Assembly: GCA_019395295.1 (NCBI GenBank)
Contig: CM033342.1
Coordinates: 5,486,088 to 5,550,087 of the forward strand
DNA from: Osmanthus fragrans
Taxonomy: Eukaryota; Streptophyta; Magnoliopsida; Lamiales; Oleaceae
Direction of reading: 5' to 3'
DNA length: 64,000 nt
The notes under the pieces are model-generated. The model had not been told where the DNA came from. It searched no databases and worked only from the letters and a program-made list of their open reading frames with translations. A program made the position numbers and the translations under genes. Shown here in pieces: positions 33,641 to 45,318 of this stretch (its first letter is position 1; each line of letters begins with the position of its first letter).

Positions 33641-34615
33641 TGAGAAAATTTGAGCTCGAAATAGTCACCTTAAACTATGGCATGAAACATTGACAAGTTG
33701 AAAGCCATCAATACGGTATAATAAAGTCTAACCGAGGAGGCCAAATCACAAAGTAAGATGGCCAGAACCCCAGCACAACAGAATGTATTGCCCGCTGAAG
33801 AATTAAATTAACTTCTATTAACAGATGCACAGTTATTGCTGAATTTTCATTTAAGCTAAACTGTTAATTATTCAATACTAGCTTAGAAAGAAAGACCCAA
33901 TTATTCCAGTTAAATATTGATTGAAAAGGAGAAGCGGAATTTGTCCAGATATCATAGACTAGTCAGCGTTGACATATTGGCCTCGGCATTTTTATATTTC
34001 CCTTCACTCTGGGTCGATAATGGTCCATGAAACTGTCCTATACATAACATTGAGTTGTAAACACAGAAAAATTTCTGCACTGTAACAAACGAGTAAAACA
34101 GAGCAAGAAAATCAGCAAAAATGAAGAACAGGGAGAGAAAAAAAAAATTACTTTTCTGGAGAGGGAGAGAAGTTCTGTGTTTTCCTTCAATTGAAAGTGG
34201 AAACTTACAACTGATATATAAAAATGAAAAGCTACAAGAATTGGCTACACAAAAGCCGTTTTTTCACACTTATCAAAAAAGCTTAATCATTTACTTTTAC
34301 ATAAAATCTGGAGCAAAGTTAAAAAATTGAACTTCAGCAATCTAATGACCTCTACTGGTCACATTTAAACTGTAGATTGACCTTGACAGCCTAGAGTTGG
34401 GGTCTTAGAGCAAATCTTCAATTATTTCAATTATAAACGTAGTTTTGACCTTAAATACTACTTCAGATTCCCAAGTCAAGAAACTAAATTGTGTACACTG
34501 GAGCCCATGATCAGGCAATATGCATTCAAGCTAATGTTTATTGCCTGCCTATCAGTTCTATTAAAAATAATAATAATAAATAAATAAAAGGTAAAACACA
34601 CAGAGAGCTGGGACC
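33641..34615 (+). other. SRLK 5' flank preceding stump 4
   Basis: The recurrent flank (ATAGTCACCTTAAACTATGG near 33660, TAAGCTAAACTGTTAATTATTC near 33850), then a block matching 16330-17055. It contains an AAT/AAAT-rich simple repeat just before the start codon (about 34563-34588). Confidence 0.72.
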
Positions 34616-34733
34616 ATGAAGATATCAGATAAAGATTTCCCCTTACTTTTATGTCTATCCAGAAAATCTTTTAAGCAACAGATATTATAACTACTATACA
34701 AATCGTTAGAGATGGTGATACCATGGTTTCATC
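34616..34733 (+). pseudogene. SRLK exon-1 stump 4, cut by a transposon
   Basis: ATG at 34616 opens MKISDKDFPLLL, followed in a shifted frame by the start of the B-lectin region (ITTIQIVRDGDTMVSS). It stops at a hAT-like element starting at 34734. SRLK sequence does not resume beyond the element, so the rest is deleted. Confidence 0.85.
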
Positions 34734-35621
34734 TAGGACTGTCAATGGATTGAATTTTGATCCGAATCTGATGAAATTAATGGTAGATGGATTTAGTGTC
34801 TCAATCCGATAACCCGATCAAAATCCGAATCCGATAATCCATTAACTAAATGGATCAAATATGGATATAGGTCAATCCGATCCGATAACAATCCCATCCG
34901 ATTTTTTATAATAATATAATATATTTTATAAAAGCATGCTTTTTTATTTTTTATTTATTTTTTACTTTTTTTAACTGCTAAATGATTTTTTTAAAAAATA
35001 CAAAGAGATGCTTTGAAAATAGTATAATATTATTAATTGGGATATTTATAGAGTTTTTTATTTTTTATTAATTAAAATAAGTTAGAAAAATAATTAATCT
35101 AATTAATAAAGTAAATAAAAAATCAAGGGATAAGGGAATTATAATTTGACTAAACCAAAGAAACTTTTTTAGTTTTATTTTGTCCCACATCGGATGTTTA
35201 TTACAAACACATGGGAATTGTAGTGTATAAATAAGTGGGTCATTAGTTATTAGGTAGTTCAACCTTTTCGGCCTTTTAATTTATTAACAAGTCAAAAGGG
35301 TTTAAGAGGTTTATTAGTTTCTAATATTAAAATTTTAATATTTAATCGAAAAATCTGGTTTCGGGTCATCCCATTTTTGGACAAATTGGTCATTTGGCTA
35401 GTTTTTTACCGGTTTTTGATTAAGTGGGTTTTTAGATTAATCAAACTGGATTTTGGCTCGGGTTGGATTATCGGATCTGATATCCGATAATATAGCAAAT
35501 TGAATATGGATTTAACAATCAAATATTCGTCGGATTATCGTATCAGATCGGATCCATGAATCATTCTCATCGGATCAGATATGGATAGATCCGGTCCATA
35601 TCCGATCCATTGACAACCCTA
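34734..35621. mobile_element. hAT-like non-autonomous element
   Basis: Ends are TAGGACTGTCAATGGATTG on the left and the complement of TAGGGTTGTCAATGGATCG on the right. Subterminal repeats are built on GGATCGGATATGGATC/ATCCGATCC. The 8 bases outside each end (GTTTCATC and AAGCTGAC) do not match, so one side has rearranged since insertion. No coding sequence is present. Confidence 0.78.
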
Positions 35622-36341
35622 AAGCTGACCCTATTCCATTAGATTAAAAAAAAAAAAAAAACACAATAATGTTTTTCAAATTGGAACTAAGAACCTATTT
35701 GATTCAACTAAAAAGTAAATAAACATTTATATCAAAAAATAAAAAATTAATCACATATTTCTTCCAATTATAATTTTTATTAATTTTTCAACCACTCAGT
35801 TCATCATATTTTTATAAAAAATTTACTAAAAATGTGATTTTCAACTTAACCAAATGAGGCTAAACCCAATTCTTTGTATTTAAAATTCAAACGAATAGTG
35901 TATAATTAATAAGGATAAATCTATTTGTACGCCATGGTACACACCATAGTGTACAATCCCCTCACATGTTGAGGAAGTCCACATGAATAAAATAATTGTG
36001 GGCCCCCTCATTGTGAGGAGGCTGCAAAAGTGTACAGACCTCAATTAATAATTGAAGCACCTACTTTTATTCTGATTTATCTTTTAATATTTGGCTTTAT
36101 TGTACAAGCATCAAACGAAGTTCACGTGTGGAAATTTTTATCAAATGACATTAAATAAAAATTTTAATAAACCTTAATAAAAACTGATGAAAAGTGGAGT
36201 TAAAAAATTGTTAATCTCATGGAATTTGTTAAAATTAATTGTTACTTTTAACTTAAATTAAAATCTAGATTTTAATCTCTACCAAATAGCGACTTAATAA
36301 GACCGCTTTTCGCAACACTTCATATAGTCTTATTTTTGAAG

Positions 36342-36383
<42 letters not shown>

Positions 36384-36619
36384 ACTGATATTTCAGGCAT
36401 GGAAATAACTAAAAAAATTTATTAACAATGTTAGAATACTACACATCAATTACGTGAAAGATTCATTGCTATTTTGGAAGATGACGTGTGATGAAATGTA
36501 GAACTTAAATTGGAGTTCAATGTCCAATTGAAACAAATGAAGTGTAGCTACTCAATTAAGATTTTGCTGAAAGTCAATGACATAACATCATGTGAAATTT
36601 ACCCTCTATTTTTCAATTC
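35622..36619. other. Intergenic with MITE fragments and (AT)n
   Basis: 35925-36046 is related to the hairpin MITE at 37425-37560 (both open AGGATAAATCTA-TTGTAC and contain CATAGTGTAC/AATAGTGTAC and CCCCTCACATG). An (AT)n microsatellite lies at about 36345-36379. No gene is seen. Confidence 0.6.
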
Positions 36620-36622
36620 TTA

Positions 36623-36968
36623 GAGGGTGTTTGGAAGTGATTTTTGTGATAAGAATTGATTTTTGAATAGTGATATGATGGGAAATGTGTGATTGAAAAA
36701 GGAGAAAAAGTTATTGATGTGATGAAAAATATGTGGTTAAAAATGAGAATTAATTCTTAGAGTGTGTTTGATAGGAATTATTGAGGAAAATGAATTTTGA
36801 AATAGTGATATGATGGAAAATGTGTGGTTGAAAAAGAAGGAAAAGTTATTGATGTGGTGAAAAATATTATTTTATTGAAGAATGTGTGGTTGAAAATGAG
36901 TAGAAGAATGAGAATAAAAATAATAATGTGGGTCAAACGGGACCTTAAAATCAATACCAAATATGCTC
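36623..36968. mobile_element. PIF/Harbinger-like MITE, partial tandem pair
   Basis: TTA (36620-36622) is followed by GAGGGTGTTTGG. A second start, TTA (36757-36759) then GAGTGTGTTTG, opens a second unit ending CAAATATGCTC then TTA (36969-36971). The two units share TAGTGATATGATGGAAA and AAAGTTATTGATGTG. The first lacks its right end, which gives a 134-bp truncated unit fused to a 209-bp unit. Confidence 0.75.
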
Positions 36969-37424
36969 TTAATTGTGTTCCCAAGAATCGTTTCATAGAG
37001 TATGGTAGACACGTATTTGCACTCCCATGACATCACTAGGAAGGCAAATATTCTTAAATATCATAAAATAATATCAATTCATTATTTAGCCAACAGCAAT
37101 TGCTTTTCGCCAATAGCAATGTCGAGTAATCTATACACTAGATTCTACTTTCTAGGGACCACTGCCGACCATACAAGGATTCAACAATATTTTAAGACTG
37201 TCCAAATAGTGGTGGTGGTGGAGGGGCTAATGAGATGCAATGATTTCACTAGTTAAAGAATGTCAACATTAGAAAGGCTGGTTTCACACATGCCAATCCG
37301 CTATATTATTCTTAGAATAATGCTAGATGTACAAAACCTCGTACAAAGAGGGTAAAAAATGGCCAAGTGGCCCTTTTTTGTACATTAACACTTCCCCTAT
37401 TCTTAAATGCTGAAAAGAGAAGGA

Positions 37425-37560
37425 TAAATCTACTTGTACACACAATAGTGTACATAACATCCTACACCCCCCTCACATGGAGGGGGGCCCACAATTATTT
37501 TATTATATGTGGACCCCCCTCCATGTGAGGGGGGTGTAGGATGTTATGTATACTATTGTG
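37425..37560. mobile_element. Hairpin MITE immediately upstream of SRLK-C
   Basis: 53-bp arms (37441-37493 and 37508-37560) are complementary apart from about two positions and are separated by only 14 bp, so the DNA or a transcript can fold into one long hairpin. It ends 30 bases before the presumed ancestral ATG of SRLK-C. No coding sequence is present. Confidence 0.88.
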
Positions 37561-37590
37561 AGAAACTCAAGGCAAAATTTAGAGACCAAA

Positions 37591-40500
37591 ATGAAAAAAA
37601 ATCAATTGAAGATATATCTTATCTTCTTGTCCTAGCATCCTTACTGTCCATCCTGAACTGTTCCACCGCAATTGATACCATCAATTCAACTCAGATCCTC
37701 AGAGATGGCGACACATTTGTTTCATCAGGGGGATTCTTTGAACTGGGATTTTTTAGCCCCAGTGACTCCAAGAATCGGTATGTGGGAATATGGTACAAGA
37801 ATATACCAGGTAAAACTGTTGTTTGGGTCGCCAACAAAGAAATACCCGTAACGAGTATATCAAGCACCCTGAAGATCATAGAGCCAGGCGTCTTGGTTCT
37901 TCTGAATGACACTAATAACATCATATGGTCTTCGAAAATGACAAGAGTTGCTCAAACTCCAATTGTGCAGTTGTTGGACTCTGGAAATCTTGTCCTGAGA
38001 GAAGTAAATGACAATGATCAAGAGAATTTTCTTTGGCAGAGTTTCAATTATTTGAGCAATACATTTCTACCAAACATGAATTTTGGCTGGAACTATGCAA
38101 CGGGTATAGAAAGCTACCTGTCATCATGGAAGAGCAGTGAGGACCCAGCTCCAGGAAACTTCACACTTCACTTGGATCCAATTGGATATCCACAAATATT
38201 CATAAAAAGTGGTAATACTACTACATGTAGAATGGGAAATTGGAATGGTGTTTTCTTTAGTGGAGCAACAGATGTGAGAGGTAAAAGATCCTTGTATGGA
38301 TCAATAATAATGAACAAGAACAAGACATACTATAGGGAAGATGTCCTTGACCGATCAGTTATTTTGAGAATTACATTGAGTCAGAATGGTTTTATGCAAC
38401 GCTGGAGATGGGTTGTTTGAACCCAGGCATGGGTCAATTCCAGATTTTACCAGTTGACAGATGTGATACTTACAAATTCTGTGGTGCTTATAGTAGTTGC
38501 AATGTAACAAAATCTCCAGCATGTGCATGTCTCAGTAGTTTTGTGCCAAAAGATCCAAAAGGTTGGATTATGGAAAATTGGTCAAATGGGTGCATTCGAA
38601 GGACCGCCTTGAATTGCAAGGGTGATGTATTTTTGAAGCATTCTGGAATTAAATTACCAGACTCAAGATACTCCTGGTTTAACGAGAGCGTAACACTCGA
38701 AGAATGCGAAGTGGCATGTTTAAAGAATTGCTCTTGTATGGCATACACACAATTAGATATTAGTAGAGAGAGAGGTGGGTGCTTGTTTTGGTATGGAGAC
38801 TTGATTGACATGAGAGATCTACCTGTTGATGGACAAGATATTTACATTAGAATGGCTCCTTCCGTGTTGGGTAAGAATATTAACAAACTCGCTGTAGATT
38901 CGAAAGGAAAGAGAAGAAAAATATTGATATCAAGTTTGACATCATTGATGGGAGTTGTTCTGCTAGGCCTGAGCTTAATGCTATACTTTCGGAAGAGGGA
39001 GAAGAATGATCCAAAGGGGAGAACAGGAGGTAAACAACCTCTGCCATTTCATGCTGAAGGAAAATTAACAAAAATAACACAGAGAACATAAAAAACATGT
39101 ACATGCATACATACGTATAAATAAGCATGCAAAGTGCAAACACGTCCCACAGGGCTACACTTTCTCTTTTCAACTACTCTCAGCTGAATTATATCCTTAT
39201 ATTACTCACAATTCAAAAAGTAGTAGCAAAGACTTTGAGCTGCCATTGTTCAACTTATCTACAATTTCGAAGGCCACCAACAACTTTTCAATCAACAACA
39301 AGCTTGGACAAGGTGGATATGGGCTTGTTTATAAGGTAAAATGTGCAATATCTATTACGTGGACAGTTCCTTGAGAAAATTAGAGCAGAAGATGAACTAT
39401 TGATCATTTTATTTGGGGAAATTATTCATATGTTGAACTCTATGAGAAACGCAGCCCTGGAAAGAAGTTTTGTCAAAATTCTTCTTAGATGTTTTGAAAA
39501 GATAAGACATTTTCCTTTGGCATAATTTTCAAATATTTGCTTCTCTTGTTATAAGAGATGGTCTCCTCATATTCAATTCACACGATATCAATGTTAGCCT
39601 AGTAGACATGTTATCAGAGTAAAAGATGAATTTCAGCGCTGTACGTACATCTGTACCAATGTTCATATTCCTTTTCCTGTATAGCCAAAGAGACATGTTA
39701 AACTAGAGTAAAAGATGAAATCAGTAGACTAATATCCTGTGCTACGTCAATTTTCATTAAAGTGAATACCTTTCCAAATGCTGAAGTTATGGTCTGAGGG
39801 AACACTGGAAGATGGACAAGACATTGCTGTGAAAAGGTTGTCAGAAACTTCCAAGCGAGGACTTGATGAATTCAAGAATGAAGTCATGTGTATTGCCAAA
39901 CTTCAGCACCGAAATCTTGTGAAGCTTCTTGGATGCTGCATTCAAGGAGAGGCAAAGATGTTGGTTTACAAATACATGCCAAATAAAAGCCTGGACTTTA
40001 TTCTATTTGGTGAGGATTTCGGACAGTAATACAGTTACCTTTACATCTATATTCTATTACGGGTATATACCAGAATAAAGGTTTAGACAGTAGCTTGAAT
40101 AAGTAGAGTTCTGAAGATCAATGCTAGTAGGTAGTTAAATTCTCTGATTTAATTGTATAAATACAGAAAATTTTACTCATAGTGACCAGCACAGCTTCAG
40201 AATACAGTTTTTTTAAAAGATTAAGCATGGTGATAATAATTGGAATATTATTATTATTTTTTTTCCCCACCAGATAAATCAGAAAGCAGGTTGCTAGATT
40301 GGCCCAAGCGCTTCCATATCATCAATGGTGTTGCTAGGGGGCTGATGCACCTCCATCAAGATTCTTGGATGAGAATTATTCATAGAGACCTTAAAGCAAG
40401 CAACATATTGCTAGATACTGATATGAATCCTAGGATATCAGATTTCGGCCTGGCTAGAAGTTTTGGAGGGAATGATACTGAAGCTACGACTGGCCGAGTT

Positions 40501-41178
40501 GTGGGAACACAGTAAGAATCCATCTCTATGTGACAATATATCTAATGCATTTTCATTACTTAGAGCATTATTTTCTTGTTATCGCTTTCATGCAGCGGAT
40601 ACATGTCGCCAGAATATGTGGTCGACGGCTTGTTCTCCTTAAAATCAGATGTATTTAGTTTTGGTGTCTTAGTGCTAGAAATTGTTAGTGGAATGAAAAA
40701 TTGGCGATTTTCTCATAGTGATCACCACCTCAACCTTCTTGGACATGTAAGTGTTTTTGTCTTACACGTAAGAATGTATGGTTGTATGAGAAAAAAATGT
40801 ACAGCACATGAAATTACTGTCGTTAATATTTTTAAAAATTAAGGTCTTCTCAGCCAAATGCAATTTATACAGGCATGGATACTTCACAAAGAAGGAAGGT
40901 CACAGGAACTAGTCGACACTTTTCCAGATGATTGACAATACTTGATCGAAGTGCTAAGATCAATTCATGTGGGTTTGCTATGCGTGCAAAAGTATCCAAG
41001 AGATAGGCCAAGCATGTCTACAGTTGTTTTTATGTTGGGAAATGGAGGTGTGTTGCCTGAAGCTGAAGAGCCTGGTTTTTTCACAGAAAGAGATGTATTT
41101 CCAGCAGAAAGTTCAACTAGCACAAATGCAGCCAACTCATCATCCAAAATGACCATTACTCTGCCAGAAGGCAGATAG
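37591..41178 (+). pseudogene. SRLK-C: divergent G-type lectin S-receptor-like kinase, broken
   Basis: Exons can be traced at 37591-38870 (ectodomain), 38898-39029 (transmembrane), 39184-39335, 39799-40009, 40274-40511, 40596-40746 and 40873-41178. The ATG at 37591 is out of frame with the protein: it is followed by 8 A residues, and one more A would put MKKKSIEDISYLL in frame, so the start was probably lost by slippage. TGA at 38418-38420 replaces an expected Arg, and a one-base loss near 38435 shifts the frame. A third break is TGA at 40933-40935 in exon 7. Intron 1 is only 27 nt and stays in frame. Kinase landmarks remain: GQGGYG, IAVKRL, HRDLKASN, DFGLAR, SPEY. The sequence is clearly more distant from A, B, D and E than they are from each other. 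Confidence 0.92.
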
Positions 41179-42890
41179 GAATAGTTTTGTATACTTATAT
41201 TACATTATTTATCCAATCCTCATTTCTTGCATTTCACAAGTTTTTCTTCTACTTACAGTTTTCCAGCCTTTGCAAAGGTTCTGTGTATCATACCAGTATG
41301 CGTTGACTTTATTGTTGTGGGGTCAGTTTTGATTTGAGGTATCAATGTTTCCAAATCGACCATAAGACAGTACAGATGACAGTTCTCATTTGAATCAACT
41401 GATATATTCAGATTTGGCTAAACCAATGCACTTACATTGATATGTATACGCGTACTTTCCTCATTGTTTGTAGACTCTCTACCCAGGGAGAACTAGGACG
41501 AGTCAGAATTTTTATGCTATAAACGATATGGGATTTCATCCCTAACATTCCAACGCAAGATGGTTGCTTGCTTGAACAATACCAATCTTTGGAGTCCTGA
41601 TGAATTTTACAGAGATCGAATTGCTCATTTGAGGTTAATGAACTCCGACATTACATTAGGACTTGATGTTCCATCTAGATGAATCAGAGTAGCTTAGGTT
41701 TTTATACTTAACTGACGTGATGTCTTACTTTAACATAATAATTATTTACTCAAACATATAGATAGCATTGCTTGATGTCTAAAAATGTAATTAGTTGCTA
41801 GATCTGTTCAACTCTGTTTCATCAAAAACTAACAGAAATACTTGCTCGGTGGCCAAAAAGAACTAACATGACATTGTGAAGCTGTTCAAGTAGTTTTTGT
41901 AAATGCAAATTTAATGACGACTTCAACAAGACAAACCTTGCAAATATAAGGTGAAATAATAATAAATAAATAAAAAGAAAAGTAAATTCAAAACAACTGG
42001 AAACCTTAAAAACCCCAATTTATAAATGAAACGAAAGAGCTACTAAAACGAAATTACGATAAATATAAATTGTATCCCTACATACAACAAATACATCCTG
42101 TAATTCAGCATGTATAAAAATAAACAGAAAAGATACAAAAAATTTGAAAATCGCATTAGAGATTATTTACCTTATTCTGAGTGGAGGGGGCAAGGAAATT
42201 CGCAAGGATTTCATATCCTCATCATCAGAAGAATTTTAAATATCTAACGAATTTAGTGATGTCAATATAGGTGAGTATGCGTGGTTGGGGAGGAATGCCC
42301 ACCGGCAATTCCAGGCGAGAGCTTCTCTACACATTAGCAAAATAAAATCAAATCAAAGTTGTTAATTTATACAAATTGCAACTGGGCCCCAAACCGTTTC
42401 AAAGAGTGTAAATAGGTTACAAAAATTTTATTTCTTGCATTACCATCCCAAATATTTGGTAAAATATGCAACACAATGATGTTGGGAAAGGCTTGTGTAC
42501 CAATCCTTAATCAATTGGGACAATAATAATTGTTTTGATAATGATTTATGAATGAGCTTAGGTTCACATTCGGTAAGCACCAACGGTAATTAGGATCGTT
42601 AGACTGGGTTCACATTTGTAAGAAATTTGTTGGTTGCTAGTTTGAACATCGCTTTCTATCAGCTAATACAACAAATGAAATTTAGTACTCTCTCCATCCC
42701 ATAAGGATAGTCTTGCTTTATTTTTTTCATTTGTCCTAAATTATATTTTATTTTCCTTGATCAGACTATAGTTGATTTCTTAATTTTTTTAATATATCCC
42801 TATTTAATGTGCTTGTTATCAACAAATATTAATTATTCCTATTTAAATCACTATTCAATGTAGTGATTTGAACCTGTTTACTAGGTTAAA
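41179..42890. other. Intergenic, no gene; possible Stowaway fragment
   Basis: I see only AT-rich sequence. TACTCTCTCCATCCCATAAG at about 42691 resembles the left end of Stowaway/mariner MITEs, without a matching right end. Short minus-strand frames at 42.9 kb are not convincing. Confidence 0.5.
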
Positions 42891-42904
42891 AAAATGATTT
42901 AAGC

Positions 42905-43731
42905 TCTGATGAATGATAAATTGAATCTCGAAGTGCACAAATTGGAGATGTTGAAGGGAAAGCTAAAGAAACTGAAATTGACAAGAAGCTTGGAAAGGGT
43001 GGATTTGGACCTGTTTACTAGGTTAAAAAAAAAAAAGTGATGCACGGCATCATGTAGATGGCTAATTGTGATTAGGGCCACTTAGGCTACAACGTTAATG
43101 TTAAAATTAGGGTCCATTCTTCGGACTGACTAAAGTTTTATTTCGTGGATGTTTGATACAAATTCGTTGTATTGTTGAAATACCTCAAAAGCAAGCAACA
43201 TGTTTACTAGGTACTGAATGAACTCAAGGACATCAGATTTTGGTATGGCTAGAAGTATTGGAGGGAATGAGACTAAAGCCAAGACTGACTGGGTTTTGGG
43301 AACATATTAAGAATCTCTATACAATAATGTATCTGATGTATTTTCATTGCTTATAAAATTAATTTCTGGTTAATGATTTTATGTAGCAGTACATGGCGCC
43401 AGAGTATGTAGTGGACGGATCATCCTCGATATAATCAGATGTATTTAGCTTTGGTATATTGGTACTAGAAATTGTGAGTGAAAAGAAGAATTGGGAATTC
43501 TCATAGTGATCACCACCTCAACCTTCTTGGACATATAAGTGTTTTATCTTACAGGTACTAATACGTGAAATTGTACTGCCATTAATATATGTAGAAATTA
43601 AGGTTTGCTTAGCGATCATCCAATTCGTTAAGGCGTGGATACTTCACAAAGATGAAAGGTCAGTAGAACTAGTTGATACTTTTCATGCTGATTCACATTA
43701 CTTAAAAGAAGTGCTATGATCAATCCATATT
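42905..43731 (+). pseudogene. SRLK kinase-only relic
   Basis: Exon 3 remnant: KKLGKGGFGPVY followed by TAG near 43018. Exon 5 remnant: about 43203-43312 (SDFGMARS-GGNET). Exon 6 remnant: about 43389-43535 (MAPEYVVDGSSS then a stop, SDVFSFGILVLEIVS). Exon 7 start: 43633-43731 (AWILHKDERSVELVDTF) ending near ATGATCAATCC. Exon 4 and the whole ectodomain are absent. It is closest to SRLK-C (AWILHKEGRS, LVDTF). Several stops make it dead. Confidence 0.85.
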
Positions 43732-45318
43732 TGTAAACACTTCATTTTGTTTGTTGGTGTGACATTCTAACTAGTCTCCTGTTAAAAATTTTAATAAATA
43801 AGATCATTTTGTCGTGCAAAATGATTGTTTTGCAATTTTATTAAAATGTACTCTAGGAAAATCTAGACAAGTTTGTCAAGGAAGACTAGAGCGTCTAAAT
43901 AAATTAAAAACTCTGTCACCTTTGATTAGTTTGACGAGAATGTCCACGAGATTCAAAACTTTTACAAAAATGAAGAAGGGCTCGCTGTCTACATGAGAGA
44001 AGCAAGGAGGTCAACCTTTTTCAAATGTACAACATGGATTTTGAAGGTGAATGGTGTTGAAACCTTGCCCTATATAGGAGACTTGGACCTACATGGCTCT
44101 ATAAGAATTCAATTGGTTGCTATATTTTTTAAGAAAGATTCAAATGGATGAATAAAAATTAATTCAAATAGGTATTTGAAGGTTCATTATATTAGTTTAT
44201 GGTCTTAGTTGAATGTGTATCTGAATAGACTTTTTCAAGTTCGACGATGATGTTTAGTCAGTTCCAAATTAATGAAAAATGGAAGTGAGTGAAATTGGTA
44301 ACTATTTTGAGTAGGAAATGGTTTATTGGGAAAAAAAATAATAAAAATTTAAAAGTGAACGTTACTTAGAAAACGAATATTTGTGGACACATTTTACTTC
44401 ATCTCTAAAGTGAGATAATCTAATCTCTTCTATTTTTTTTTTCTTGTTCCACATAATATTTCTGTTAATTTATAAAATGAAGGTAAAAGATAGTTAGAAA
44501 AACTAAAACAAGATCAATAAGTCGGCAACTAAGTTAAAATAAAATGTTTAAATAAGTAGAAATAAGACGACTTGACTGCCAACTTGTAATTTTGCTCAAA
44601 GTTGGGTAACCCACAATACTTCTAACTCAATTATTATTAAGATTGAATGTACTCTTCAAGAATGATGTGTCATCGAACTTCTGTGATAACAAAGACAAAA
44701 ACCAACAAGTCAAAGAGTAATCGAGCTTGTGCTTCAAGAATGGACCGAGCTCATGCCATGTGATAATTCTCCCTAAATTTGCACAATAGTCTTCTTCATA
44801 TTTCTCTGTAACTAAATTTGTTTCCAGCGTTGAATTTTACAATGAAGAATAACTTATTTAACTGTCCATCTTTACGTGTCAGCCCCGCTACAAAATAACC
44901 TTACTTGCTTCATAAAATAAAATAGCGTGCTCTGAAAAATGCAACTATCCCCTTTGGGATAATGAGACATTGCAATAGTTGAAGCAATAGAAGGACCTCT
45001 AGGGAATAAAGGAGCTTTGACCAGTTCAACTCATAAGTTCTAACATCGACAGATATAATTATAGTTGATATTTTTGTTGAAGTTAAATGGACAATTGATT
45101 ATTACAAGCATAAATAGCAAGAATTGATTATTCCCATCCATATCAATAGACTAGTCAGCATTTTTATATTTCTCTCGACATGTCCCATCCATATCAATAA
45201 ATATTAGGAGAATTTTTATAAATGTCACTATTTTTTAAAATGCACAAAAAAATTTCATTAGCATTAGATTTGTTCAAAAATGTCACTTTTGGTGTAAAAG
45301 GTCCAAATTACCCTTAGA
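43732..45318. other. Intergenic with an SRLK 5'-flank remnant
   Basis: 44985-45185 resembles the recurrent SRLK 5' flank (AGTTCAACTCATAAG, AGTTGATATTTTTGTTGAAG, AGACTAGTCAGCATTTTTATATTTC), with no exon after it. No other gene. CCCTTAGA (45311-45318) is the left target duplication of the next element. Confidence 0.6.

Noticed and set aside
34734..35621. hAT insertion with target duplication inside stump 4
   Set aside because: The ends look right but the 8 bases on each side do not match and SRLK sequence does not resume, so I do not claim a simple insertion.
42690..42860. Stowaway MITE
   Set aside because: Only the left-end motif is visible. There is no right inverted repeat and no TA duplication could be paired.
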